A stretch of DNA of 64,000 nt from Crotalaria pallida (GCA_037953625.1 CM075650.1:122309706-122373705), one strand, 5' to 3'; counted from the first letter of the stretch, positions 23,021 through 35,103 are shown. Notes: generated by a model not told the origin, from the sequence alone. A program made the numbers and translations.

Positions 23021-25124
23021 AATTCGAGCAGTTTGGTTGAGTGTATAAGTCGGTTTTCATTTGAACTTCGCACCAAAACGCGTTTTCTTGAGTTTCCAAG
23101 CACAGAGCTGGACCTTACTTCGAAGGAGGGTAATCTTAGAATATAAATAAGTGAACAATGAAGCCCCAAACACATTCAAATCATTCCAAACCCGAAATTC
23201 TGTCCAAATTCCTCTGTGTTGTGGAGCTTACTTTAATCACTTCATTCTCTCTCAATTCTCATCCATTTCCTTCGAAAACAAAACACAAACTAAAGTTCTA
23301 ATTCCAATCTTGAATTAGAACCAAGAATCACTTCAAACTATCCTCTGTAGATCGAGTTCTAGGCAATCAAAGTTGAGCTTTCAAAACTGCGAAAACAGAG
23401 CAAGTTCAGCATCAAATACCCATTTTTCTTGAATCCGTTTGGTAAATTCAGGAACTCTTTTGATTCCAAACTTGTTTCTATTTAAAGTTGGCATTTCCTA
23501 GTTTCTAAAGCTAACTTGTTTCATTCTTTTTCATGTCTTATTCATTGTGGAATTTGGTTTCCAAAGTCAGCCAAGTGCAACAGTTTTGCACCGGTTCAAA
23601 AATCAAGTTTTGATTCAACCCCTTTTTCTTTGAAACCAATCCTTTCTTTAGCTTCTCTGAGGTAAGGGATGAGTTATCTAAATATTAGAATGAGTAATTT
23701 CAAGCTAGAAATGTAGGAACCATTAAAGGTTCAAAGAGGGATGCAACTTGAATTGGGATTCTGACTTGGAGGTCAGAGACCCATAATTTTATGATTCAAA
23801 CAAGTTTAAATGGACCTAATAAAGCTCACTGTAATGTGTTTCGAAATTAAAATCAAGTGGAAATGAATTTCACATTTTAAAATGGATATTTTCAAGTTTG
23901 AATGCAATCTGTGATTTGATGCTATTTGATGTTGTTTCAGTTGTGTTTAAGTGTTGTAACATGTTTGTTTTATGTGTTTAAGTTGCTATTTTGCCTAGGA
24001 ATGGAGAAATGAAGCAAGGAACTCGAATTGGTATTGAAAGTGCAAAAAACTGGTGCTGTTGCAGCAAAAAGACTCGAGTAGCTTAAGGAAGACTCGAGTA
24101 TTCTGGGAAACTGGAAGAACACGAGTGAATTTTAAAGACTCGAGTATTTTTGCATGAACAACTCGAGTGGTCAAGAACTACTAGAGTAGTTCTTTCAGAA
24201 AACACTTACTTTCTAAAATTTTATCATAATTAACTCGTTTAATACTATAATATCTTAATCCCGTTGATTGATGGCTATCCTGGAGGTGTCCTATTGGAAT
24301 TTTATTCAGTGGTTGATTATTTCCCTACAGGAGTCCCAACGGAAGTGCGTACACCCATCTGGTTGATATGATCCCTAGATGTCCCAGTGAAAGTTTTACT
24401 CACTTGGTTGATGTTTTCTATGGGAGTCCCAATGGGGTCGTTGCAATAAAAATCCACCAATAGGAGGCTAGGCCCCGATGGATTACTAAATAAATGATTA
24501 TACGCTATTTCTAAAACCATCATAAAAGTGACTGGGCCGCTGATGGATTTTTCTGAAAAGAAAATTGAAAGTAAGTAAACCCATCGCAAAGTGGCTAGGC
24601 CGCTGATGGTCCTTTTGGAAAGCACCAGCACCAGTTAAGAGAAAAACTAAATGAAAGTTAATGAAATGAGATTCTGACGAGAATAATGAAAGAAAAGAAA
24701 TGAAACTCTGTATGGCATTATCATGCATGGAGTTGCTCCGATTTCGATTGTGGAAATCTAGCATAGGATAGAATTTGGATACCATGGCCCTGAAGGTGCT
24801 GTGATGATTTGGATACCGTAGCATGAACTGCTATGAAGGCTAGTTTCCCAATCAATCGTGATGCATGGGATATGGATACGCTCCAGTTTGAAGAAAACAT
24901 AGGTTTGAAATGGATACCCGAAAGGATGCCGAACTGTGAAGCATGAATGAGAAGTAGGCATGCATCATGTCACTAATGAAATTAAATATGTGTTAAACAA
25001 GTTTGAGCATACACTTGCACTCTTGATGCTATCTGATTACATGTGCTTGTTATTTTTAGCCTCTATTATGCTCATTTGTTATTGTATTTAGCTATGACTC
25101 ACTCCTAATCCCTTGTTGTAGGTC

Positions 25125-25601
25125 ATGGCCAGGAATATGATGTGCGTGGAAATGAGGCCGCTCCCTAATAGGGAGTGGAATTTTGAGGAGAACCGGGCCA
25201 CGTACGAAGGGGACGTGGAAGTCACTTTCCGTCACCCAAACCCATGGTCCCGGATGTGTCCGCGTCGCACGAGGATCCCAATGATGTACGTTATGCACAT
25301 TCCACCAAATTTTGTGTTTCGCCATGGAACACCACCACCACCACCAAGACGCTTTCCGAGACGCACCCTTCCATCAAGTCCATCACCCTCTTAGGAAATA
25401 ATTATTTTAGAGGTTCATGCTCCCTCTCGTCCTTCTACTAGAGCCCGATCTCGGACTCCAATTTATGTGTCATCTGATCCGGCACATGAGGAGGAGGAGG
25501 ATCCCATAGAGGATGAGGATCTGGTGGAGGATGCCGATCCGGTGGCGGATGATGAATTCATGAAAAACTCAACTGGGAGTCAGTGGGGAACTGATGACTG
25601 A
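25125..25601 (+). pseudogene. LTR-embedded ORF in D, one in-frame stop
   Basis: The frame starts at an ATG three bases after TTGTTGTAG, a plausible splice acceptor. It runs 159 codons to TGA at 25599-25601, with one in-frame TAG at 25392-25394. The first part (89 residues) is basic and aromatic with a proline run (PPPPPRR, about residues 73-79). The part after the TAG is serine/arginine-rich, then strongly acidic (EEEE, then EDEDLVED), ending GSQWGTDD. The change from basic to acidic composition and the persistence of one frame argue that this once coded. I do not recognise a domain and assign no function. The acceptor suggests it was a 3' exon of the LTR transcript. Confidence 0.45.
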
Positions 25602-25958
25602 GTTGAGTTCTTGATGTTGGAATGTGGATAATGCTAAGCATCAGGTTTCACTTACTTATGCTATTTATGTTTTGAGTTTCGAACCAGCTACTCTAGGTTG
25701 TTATAAGTTTTGTTGTAATATATGTAATATATTGTAATGGCCTAGAGTTTCTAAGTTAAGTATTTGACCTTATGTAATGTAAGAGGTACTCTTTTGACCA
25801 ATGAAATGAAGTTGAAAGTTCCATGTTTACCCTTCATGATATTTGTAGTTGTTTTCGCATGATTTGAAAATGATGATGATTTGACTTAGGAAAAAAATGG
25901 TCGTATTTTCGAATATAAGTATTTTATTAAGAATAGAAAGTCGGGTCGTCACAGCTTG

Positions 25959-26504
25959 TCCGCCTTTTGTATTTGTCTTGGCCACGACGTCTTCTCAGCC
26001 AGAACGCATTTTCCTGCCCTTTGTTGTTTTGTCGGGAAGGCATGATTTTCTGCTTTTGATTATTTGCTAGTGCTTTTCTCTGTTGCGACGTCTTAGTAGC
26101 CAAGGCGCTCCTCCCCTCTTTTGGTGTTTCAATAGGGAGGGTATATTTTCCCGCCTTTGGTTGTAAATGACGTGCTTTCTCGCTGTAGGTGTTTCCTCTT
26201 GGGCGAGAAGAGTTTTCCTTCTCGCTTCGATGTCTCTGAAACATAAAATCACACTTAAATATTTTGCTCTATGTACATAATGATAATATATTAATGAACT
26301 TGCATCGATTTAATATTCAAAATCTACTATCTATGACATCATACAATATTATCTACAGAGGAGAGACCCTTTTTATAATGTTATGGAGAGCGTAACTTCT
26401 CGCTCTTGGGTACGGGGAGCGTACTTCCCCACTTTGGATGTGAGGAGTGTACTTTCTCGCTTTGAGTGCAAAAAAATGTACTTTCTCGCTTTGGGTGTGA
26501 AGGG
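25959..26504. repeat. Host repeat H: TCTCGC / GCGTACTT repeats with hairpins
   Basis: Imperfect repeats carry inverted pairs, e.g. GCGAGAAG...CTTCTCGC with a 7-base loop (26203-26225) and GGGGAGCGTACTTCCCC (26414-26430). Related units such as GAGCGTAACTTCTC and GTGTACTTTCTCGC follow at intervals of about 35 bases. Two longer units share CGACGTCTT...AGCCA. No coding frame is convincing. Confidence 0.5.
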
Positions 26505-26810
26505 TGTAATAACTCGATTTTTATGTATTAAATGGAGGATTTAAAATTAAATACATATAAATATATGTAATATAGTAACTATTTTAATGTGACCATAAAT
26601 TGTCATGACTATTTCTTTATAGGTATAAAAAAATAAATATGCTAAACAAGATGAGAAAGACACATTTTATTTATTTATTATTATTATTATTTTATTTTAG
26701 TTGTTCTAGTTACATCACAAGAGTGTCTCCTTATTTATACTAAATATTTGGAGACGGATACAAGATATTTCTTAGAGGTTACTCATTTATCCTAAGATAC
26801 ATAGATCCTA
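26505..26810. other. AT-rich stretch after an LTR-like terminus TGTAATAACTCG
   Basis: At 26505 TGTAATAACTCGATTTT resembles the LTR terminus TGTAACAGCCCGATTTT of element A, so it may be the edge of an LTR bounding H. The rest is AT-rich, with an (ATT)n run near 26680, and could be 3' flank of the exon-like frame at 26811. Confidence 0.35.
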
Positions 26811-26940
26811 CTATGCTGAGGGAGGTGGTGACACTGGTTGAGTTGGAGGCAGTATTATAAGTAAATTATAGTTTGCATTGTTGGTTCTCATGCTAACACT
26901 ATCATCACTTTGATTAGTAGTAGTTATTTCCAAAAAAATT
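26811..26940 (-). pseudogene. Left half of a possible host exon split by the CACTA element
   Basis: On the minus strand an open frame enters from the right side of the transposon (35851-35953), crosses the insertion point with AGT counted once, and ends at TAG (26811-26813). From the first ATG (about 35905) it is about 62 codons, ending in a proline-rich tail (LPPTQPVSPPPSA). A TTTTAG acceptor-like site lies upstream of the right half. I do not recognise the family. It is short enough that chance is possible. Confidence 0.3.
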
Positions 26941-26943
26941 AGT

Positions 26944-27440
26944 CACTACAAGAAAATTCACTTTTTGTTACAAAAGTTTAGTGGCGAATAGTAAGTTTGT
27001 CACTTATAGTATTCGTAATAGTGACCTAGTGACAATTCGTCACTATAACTGCATTATTAGTGACCAAGACAATATCGTCACAAATAATTCGTCACTATTG
27101 TTATTCATAATTGTGACCAAGTAATAACTCGTCACTATTGTTATTCATAGTTGTGACCAAGTAATAATAAGTCACAATAACTTTAGTATTAATGACCAAA
27201 ATATAGCGTCACAAATACTTTGTCACTAATATTAATCATATAGTGACTAATTGACAATTCGTCACTACAAATTTATTATTAATGACCAATATATATCGTC
27301 ACAAATAATACTCCACTAATAGTATTCATTATCGTGATTAAGAGTCAATTTGTCGATGTAATAATGACTAACTACAATTTGTTACTATAATTTCAATATC
27401 ACTCTTGAAATAAATCATCAATTATTATTATTTAAAACAA
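26944..27440. repeat. CACTA left TIR and sub-terminal repeats
   Basis: After the 25-bp TIR, units such as GTGACCAAGTAATAA and TTCGTCACTAT alternate in both orientations about every 20-40 bases. In En/Spm such motifs bind the TNPA protein. Confidence 0.8.
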
Positions 27441-27561
27441 GAGAGAAGTGAACTTTATTTTAAACAATTGTTATTTTTTTTCTTATAATTTTGTTTGTAA
27501 ACCATATTACTATAATTTTACATATAAAGACACATCAAGATTGTAATTAATAAATACTTAC

Positions 27562-29064
27562 CTGATCATAGTTTTTGAGTTGATTAACTACATCATATCC
27601 GGATAATCGTTTAGGGGCTGGTCGTTTTTCTTTTTTGCCGTTGAAAGCCTTTGCATTATTTCTCCAAGGATGATCCAGAGGCAAAAATCGACGACTTCCC
27701 ATATAAGAGAATTTTTGTCCATTTGGTAGCCATATGGAACATGTGTCCTTGTTACAACAAGGACAAGCTAATTCCCCTTTCGTACTCCATCCTGATAAAT
27801 TTGCATAGGCCGGAAAATCATTAATAGTCCATAAAATAGATGCATGCAATTGGAAAGTTTCGTTGGTTGACGCATCATATGTTTCTACCCCTTTCTCCCA
27901 TAAATCTTTCAATTCTTCCATTAAAGGCCGCATATACACGTCAATATCATTTCCAGGAGATTTAGGACCAGGAGTAATCAACCCCATAATAAAATAAGGA
28001 TCTTTCATACACATCCAAGGTGGCAGGTTATAAGGAATTAAAATCACAGGCCACACACTATATGAAGTGCTCATATTCCCAAACGGATTGAAGCCATCAG
28101 TAGCTAGTCCAAATCGAATATTACGTGGATCTGCGGCAAAAGATGGATATTGAGAGTCAAAATTCTTCCAAGCAATGGAATCAGCTGGATGTCTCATTTT
28201 CCCATCTTTATATGGTCTATCCTTATGTCACCTCATTTGCGTAGCAATATTTGAGGACATGTACAACCTTTGTAACCTCGGTGTTACAGGGAAATATCGC
28301 AAAACCTTTTGGGGCATTTTCTTATCCTTATCTTTATATCGAGAAACACCACAAGTTGAACAAAACTCATATTCAATGTAATCACCTCGATAAAGGATGC
28401 AGTCATTCAAGCAAGCATCTATTTTTCTATAATCTAAGCCAAGCTCGCGAATAACTTTTCGAGCTTCAAAGTAAGACACAGGTACTTTATTCCCTTTAGG
28501 GAATGCTTTTGCCAATAGAGCAAGTAAAGAGTCAACTGATTTATCACTCCAGCCAAAGAGACATTTGATATTTAATAGTTGAACAATAAATGATAATGTG
28601 GAAAAGTTCTCACAACCAGGATATAGTTCTTCTTCGGCATCCTCTAGTAATTTGTAAAACTTACTAGCTTCCTCATTCATTCCAAAATATTTCATGTTGG
28701 TCTTAAAAGTTTTCTCCTCACCTGATTGACAATCGACATTTGGGATATTTCCCATATTCTGAGCACTTTCAATATCATGTAACATATCACGAAGACCATC
28801 ATTACAAGTAAGGCCATCATCATTACCATTATCCTCATCAGATTCACTCATTATTATTTCACCATGATGTTCCCATATAACATAGTCTCTTTTTATCCCA
28901 ATTGTAGTCAAGTGCAGTTTATTGTTGCATTTTTTGCATGGACAACGAAGTAACTTTCCTTCCCCAAAACCATCAAATGCAAAGTCAAGAAACTCACAAA
29001 CTCCTTTATCATACTGAGGATGTGTCCTATCAGTCATTTGTATCCAACTTTTATCTAACTCCAT
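27562..29064 (-). pseudogene. CACTA transposase (TNP2 / Transposase_21), one in-frame stop
   Basis: It would cut and paste the element. The minus-strand frame starts at the ATG at 29062-29064; a TTG three codons upstream also continues the frame. Residues 1-75 resemble the transposase-associated domain (MELDKSWIQ, then CPCKKCNNK, then WEHHGE). Later segments match TNP2 (KCLFGWSDKSVD, FCSTCGVSRYKD, RFGLATDGFNPFGNMSTSYS, LACPCC). A TGA at 28228-28230 interrupts an otherwise continuous frame, with conserved sequence on both sides. The exon ends at a canonical donor (CAG|GTAAGTA) at 27562. No downstream exon is found between here and the TIR, so the C-terminal part is missing. Its neighbour, the TNPA-like gene, points the other way. 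Confidence 0.85.
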
Positions 29065-30452
29065 GTCTGTCAAAGAAAAGATGTATAAAACTTGAAATTA
29101 AAATATACTTTTCAAGAAAATAAATTGAAGAAATCGAAAGTGAATAAAATAAAAAAAATTAGAAACAATAAAATAGGAGATATACAATAGTTATGCTTAA
29201 AATAAAAACAAATAAAAAACATCAAAAAATAGCATCAAATACACTTTCATATTCTAGCTTTATGTTATAATTTGCAACTTTCTATTTTTAAGAAACAAAT
29301 TATACTAATGGAACACAAGCAAACTACAAATAATTAGATAAGCATTTTATCAAACAAGTGATGTGCAGAAAAAATTAAAACACAATATGAGAAGTTGGGA
29401 ACGAAAAATAAAAACACAGAGAGACAATAAGAATAATAGAAACACGAAAAATAAAAATAATATGAAAATGGAAAACACAGAAACATAAAAACACAGTAAA
29501 ATATTCAAAATAGAGGAACCTTTGTGCAGCACCAACACAACAGAAAAGATTGAAGGAGAATGGAGCAGCAGTACAGGACAGCAATGGCAATATTAGTCGA
29601 TCTTATTCCTTCTTAGTTCTATGTTCTTTTCATCGTTTAACTCTTCTTCCTTTTGTTTACCGTTTTTTCTCTTCTTCCTTCTGTTCCCGTTTTTCTCTTT
29701 TTCCTTCTGTTCCCGTTTTTCTCTTTTTTTGATATACTTCCTTTTTTTTCTCTTTTTTGATATTTTTCTGGTTTTTTCTTTTGTTCTGTTTTTTTGCTAA
29801 TATTGTGATCAACAAATTGGTAATCAATTTATATTAGTTATTAATTTTCAGCAAATAATAACTACTATATATTATTTTAAATAATATATATTAATAACTA
29901 ATTAATTTTATATATTAAAGAAATAATTATTTTTAATTATTAAAAATAATATATATCAATAACTAATTATTTTTATATATTAATATTATATCATATTAAA
30001 ATAATATATATTAGTAACTAATTATCTCTTATTGAAATAATATTTATTAGTAACTAATTTATTTTATTTTAGTTGAAAATAAATTGTAATCAATTTTGTC
30101 TAAACTGATCTTGTTTCCTTTGTTTTAGAGTGATGAAATGATTTAAGTTAAAAATATTTTTATAAAAAATTCAATAAAATATACTAAATATTTCTCATTC
30201 AATTACCTTTTGTTATCTAATTAAAAAAATTGGAATATATGTTAACCAATTACTTCTCATACGATTAAGCATGTTAATTAATATGTATCTGAATCCTTAC
30301 CTTCGGAGATAATATCAAATATGATTATATTATTTGGAAAATGTTATTTTAAAATTTTTATTTCTGGACACTGTTAAATATTGATTTTATTACAATTAAT
30401 ATTTGTAACCTTCTGTTATCGTTAGTAACTTTCTATAAATGTTTCTAATAGC
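29065..30452. other. AT-rich centre of the CACTA element, left part
   Basis: This very AT-rich stretch (many TATATTA and TTTTTC runs) lies upstream of the transposase start and probably contains its promoter. The pyrimidine-rich block 29600-29780 with repeated TTCCTTCTGTTCCCG is a small repeat. No other gene is seen. Confidence 0.5.
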
Positions 30453-30453
30453 T

Positions 30454-30664
30454 TTTTTTTGTCAGTGACTCACTGAGCCTAGGTGTCTCCAAGGGTCCAA
30501 CACTATGAATGAGGTCTTTGTGACTAATCTTGTGGGAGGTTTAGGACTATCTCTCCAAGCGACATGTTTTTACTAGGAATCGAACACATGGTTGCTAATA
30601 CTGGTATCTCATTCCTAAGATCTTAGAAAGATACCTTACACCAACTGAGCAAACTCACATTGGT
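30454..30664 (-). mobile_element. tRNA-derived SINE within the CACTA element
   Basis: On the minus strand the unit has an A-box-like TTTGCTCAGTTGGTGTAAGG (about 30634-30653) and a consensus B box GTTCGATTCC (30576-30585), and ends in an A run (T run at 30453-30460 on plus). A roughly 17-bp direct repeat AAATGTTYCTAATAGCT flanks it (30437-30453 and 30665-30681) with one mismatch. It differs in sequence from the SINE at 3841. Confidence 0.8.
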
Positions 30665-30681
30665 AAATGTTCCTAATAGCT

Positions 30682-32030
30682 TGCTTTTAACTACCTAACA
30701 TGATTATTTTGAAGAAAAATTACATGTACATATGAAAACGAAACCGTTAGCGGTTTTTATATGTTGGAGTTACTTGTTTTTATTTTATCCAACACTACTA
30801 ATTGTATTTACTTTGTTAATGGTGAATCTTATATTATGTATATATAGAAAAATGTAGAAAATTGGAACTAAGATGAATTGGGACGAGTAGTAATTGGCTA
30901 TGTCTCGTTTGAACATGTCTCGTTTGAACATCGGGAGATATATTCTGCTACTTCCTTTTTTATTCCTAACAATGATACATTTTAGAAGAACCAGGGTGAA
31001 TACTCAACTTGCTCTTATGCACTGCCTCAAATATCATTTCCTTAATTCCATCATCATATGGATCCTCACACCATGTAAATATGTGTCTCAAAATCTAGTG
31101 ACCAAAAACATATTTGAGCTGTTTTTTTTAATAATCTAAAGTTTAGGTGAGTTGAGCTTCAGGGGATCACTAGGGTCAAGGGCAGGCTTCCGGGCTCAAA
31201 GAGTGCTTACAGAGGTACTTACATATTACCCACCAACACTGTTCTCACATTTTTTTAGTAAAATCTAGCTTGATCCCATCTTTGGTCTAGACCTAATCAT
31301 TGTTGAATATGTGTAGTATTTAAGTTTCTTACCAACGCCATTATACTAGAACATAACTAACTGGATTAAATAATTACAACATTTTCTAAATATGATATCC
31401 CCTATCCCATTATCTTGGTTAAAAAGACAAAAAAGTGTAGTTCCAAATTAAAGTAAAAATAATAAATTAAATCTCTTAAAAATGATATATTAGGTTTATG
31501 ATTGAGTAATTAAGGAAAGACACCCTAAATTATTAGGAAAGAAAATATGTGATTCATTAATAGTGAAATATAACAATAATGCAAATATGTATAATTTCTA
31601 TTTGTAATTAATGAATTATTGTATTAATTGTTATTTTCTTTGACTTTTCAATTTTTTACCAACATATTGGGACAAAAGGAGTAAAAAAGAATTATTTTTC
31701 ATGGAAAAATTAAACATTTAATACTTCAAGTGATGGTGGATTTAATTTCCTTAGGTCTCTTTATAATGTAGGTTTATTTGTAAGTTAATTTTATAAATTT
31801 ATTAATCATTTTTAAATTAATATAAACCGTTAATATTGAAAAAAAAAATTGTTTGTACTTACAAGCTGATAACCACTACTCTTATAACTACTCCATTCTT
31901 TTAGCATTTTAAAAAAAAACGTTGTACTCTCTAGGTGATAAGAATTCTTTTTTTTTTATTACAAGGTGATAAGAATTCTATATTATCTTTAAAAAAAAAA
32001 AAAGAAAATTCTAATAACTAACCCCACATT
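30682..32030. other. AT-rich non-coding centre of the CACTA element, right part
   Basis: The longest frame is about 80 codons, with no recognisable motif. There are several poly(A) and poly(T) runs. I see nothing that can be named. Confidence 0.5.
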
Positions 32031-32099
32031 CACGTGAAATGGTGGGAAACTGTGGTGGGAAAGCACTAAAAATTTTCATCCTTTTCTCATGGTGGGAAA
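32031..32099 (+). promoter_or_regulatory. Possible promoter motifs upstream of the TNPA-like gene
   Basis: A G-box core CACGTG (32031-32036) is followed by three copies of TGGTGGGAAA (32040, 32053, 32090). They lie about 600 bases before the first candidate ATG and upstream of a pyrimidine-rich leader-like stretch (32160-32215). No other place in the window shows three such copies. Confidence 0.35.
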
Positions 32100-32667
32100 C
32101 TTCCCTCTTAGTTTTTCTTTTTATTTAAAAAAAAAACTTATTAACCTTCCCACTAGCATTCTTCCACTATCGATCATCATCACTTCTTTTCTTCTTTTCT
32201 CTCAGCTTCAAATGTTACATTTCCTATTTGATGTATTATCTTTAAAAGTATCATCTTACTGTCTATGATAGTGATTCAAGGTTAGTCCCAATATCTCTTT
32301 TATATATGTATGTCATGAATTTGGTTTTGCTGCTTTGAAATTTTGCTTCTGCGTCTGTTCTCAAAAGATGTTGGACGATAGGATGTAGAATGGTTTGGAT
32401 TGTTGGGATCTTTTCATTTTGTTCTTTCTCTACTGCTATTAGAGTTTGGGTTTTTGCATTATACCCTGACTGAGGGTGACTTCTATTTTATGAATTTTTT
32501 AATTATTAAAAAAAAAACTAAAGAAAAAAAACTAGATTGCTTTAATTTCATACAGATACACGTTAAGATGAATTTTCAATATTACATCATTTTGAAATGA
32601 TGTGAGTAGCTCATAAGACTTAACATTTTAACATTATGCTCTTATGATTATTTTGTGCAATTGTTAG

Positions 32668-35103
32668 ATGGTGACAACATTGAGATCGTATTCTAAGAGA
32701 GTTTCTAATGATCAACCAAGTTGGAGCTAATGCAGGTGATTTCATATTTGTTTATTCTTGAAACAAATTAAAGCAATGTTATTTGAAATTGCTGCTAATT
32801 GCTAATTTATTTTATTTTAGGCGAGCCTATCATTAAGAAGGGGCGTGGACATACGATTAATAAAAACATCAAAAAATCAAAGTAAAGAGAATGGCCAAGG
32901 GAAAAAATCTTGACATCCATTTTCCTCCACCATATTATAAGGTATGGGGAAAACATGCATCCTTGTTCAAGGCTGAGGCATCTGTTTGTATCCGTCAAAG
33001 AGCACCTTTACAAATTAACAGTTGGAAAGATATGTGTGAAGATGATTATGAGGGGATGTGGAAATATATGAAGGTTAGTACAATTGTTTATTTTGATGTA
33101 TTCAGATACTTTATATTTATACTTGTACATACGAATATGTAAAATACAAACTTGATTTAGAAATTAAAAAGATTGATGTAGTAGATGTATTTACTGTTCT
33201 AATAAACTTAATTCATTTATATGACTCTAGAGTCAATTGGATTTGTCTGATGATGTCAAAGACCATGCAATGAAGCAGCTACAAAGCCAGTATAAGAATA
33301 GGTATTACAATGTACGTAAAGCCTATCGTGTTCAAAAGGTTAGGCTAGATGATGTATCTCCAGAAGATTGGGATTGGCTAATTCATCATAAATGGAGTAA
33401 TGGAGTAATTCCAAATTTCAGGTTGAATTTGTTTAATATATAACTTGAACTTAAATATTAATTTTTTTCATAGTTTTATGCTGGAATATTAAATATTGAT
33501 TATTATACTCATGTAGACACGAAGCTTGAAAAATCAAGTGAATCGGAGTAAGCAAGAAATCAAATCTATTACAGGCACAAAATCAATTGTGCAAACAGCA
33601 TTTGACATGGTAATTTTTTTATTCTATTTGTTCCATCAACAGCATGTTGTACATTTATGTGATAAAGTAGATTTTCCAAATTCAAATCATGATATATGAT
33701 CATGCCGAAATAGAATGATTTAATGACCCCATTGCTTTAATTCTGTTATGCTTTGTATGTGTAAAGCTTCTCTCAAATTTAGGATGGATGGGGAGATAGG
33801 TTAGAGGTTGGCAGATGGGGTGATAGGTTAGAGGTTGGCAAACGAGCATTGTTTGGTTTTATATTCTGTTTTTTTTTTTCACTATTTTGTGAACAACAAT
33901 GTATTAGTTCTAGCCATAAGTATTTCTTATACTTCTTTGCTTCACTTGTAAAGAATGTTATTTATCCAATAATATTTAACATATTTTTTATAGTTACATC
34001 TTTATCACTTAATTATCTTCCATCTTTGTATTTACCTTATAGAAAGAAGACCCAAAATCTGATAAATGGCCAGATGCTGTGAATGTGTGGAAAGCTAATA
34101 TGAGAGCTGATGGAACTTGGTGTATCCCAAACGGAGAACAAATTATGGTACGTGATCAAAATACCTTTAAAATTGTGTTTATATTAGATTTAAATACTTT
34201 AATGATGTGTTCATATTTATGTTGGTTGGTCATGATTTTGTAGTGGGGGTAGTTGTTTAATTCTTTGTGTATGAATTAATAATGTGGGTTGGTGAGGATT
34301 ATTCATGTATTATTCATTTTCTTTGTATTTTGTTTCTTTTTGGGCTGGGTGTATTCTTATATACTCCTGGTTTTCCCTTTTCTTTCTAATAAAGTTTGTC
34401 TTATCCAAAAAAAGTTGTGTTCATTGTTTAGGTTACACAATCAACCATAAATTTATGTTTATGTTGTTAATAACATACACAGCTCATAATGAAAACTATT
34501 TTCTCAAACTATTTTTCTTATGTTTTTTGTTGTAGCAGAGGAAATTTCAAAGGCACCAGTACCATTGGTCGAGCATTTTGCACTTGTTTTAGGAAGAAAG
34601 CCAAATCACTCATTGGGTATAGGTAGTGCAGCAGTAACAAAAAAGTTCACAGAAAAGCAAGCTATTAAAACTCAAGTGGAAACTGCACAGAAGCGAGCAA
34701 ATGATTTAGAACAAGAAGTGAAAAAACTAACCGAGGTCAAAAAAACAGGAAGAGGCCAATACTCAATTGCAAGCAGAACTGAAATCCCAACGTGAAATGA
34801 TTGATAATCAACGTGTAACTTTTGAAGCTCAACAGGAACACATGAAACAGGAACTTTGAACAACAGTTCAAACGATGGCTGCCTTTTTTGAAAGACTATC
34901 ATTCAATGAACAATCGACTACCTCAACTGCTGCTCCTAAAATGAATGTAAGTTTCTTTGTTATATGAAAGAATTTATCTTCATATCCATTTATTTTTTAA
35001 AATTTCAAAAAACTTACTAATTACTTTATTTTTATAATTATTGATTGTTTCGTTTTTTTATAATTGCAAGACCAAAATCCATGAAGATGTTGCACTCTTT
35101 TAA
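32668..35103 (+). pseudogene. TNPA-like CACTA gene (Transposase_24 family), decayed, multi-exon
   Basis: Exon-like blocks with GT...AG borders are 32668-32734, 32821-33073, 33231-33421, 33517-33609, 34043-34147, 34536-34946 and 35071-35103. They encode recognisable pieces of the plant Transposase_24 family: LDIHFPPPYYKVWGKHASLF, QLQSQYKNRYYNVRKAY, DWDWLIHHKWS, NRSKQEIKSITGTKS, then VLGRKPNHSLGIGSA and a glutamine/glutamate-rich coiled coil. In En/Spm the partner protein binds sub-terminal repeats and assists the transposase. Breaks: a stop and frame change between the first two blocks and the ATG at 32891, a one-base frame shift in an A run near 34740, and a stop near 34857. Short segments between blocks five and six appear to be missing. 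Confidence 0.7.

Larger units (their letters stand above)
22767..25953 (+). mobile_element. Solo LTR D (3.2 kb), TSD GCTTG
   Basis: The ends are TGTAAGACCC and GGGTCGTCACA, and the direct repeat GCTTG flanks both (22762-22766 and 25954-25958). No primer site, purine tract or second LTR is present, so this is a solo LTR, the usual product of LTR-LTR recombination. Plus orientation is suggested by a TATA box (23142-23149), a pyrimidine-rich leader and a possible splice donor GAGGTAAGGG (about 23661). ACTCGAGT palindromes cluster upstream of the TATA box and again at 24072-24168. Confidence 0.85.

Noticed and set aside
30576..30653. A tRNA gene on the minus strand
   Set aside because: A and B boxes are present, but no tRNA fold or anticodon arm follows, and flanking direct repeats plus an A tail show a SINE.
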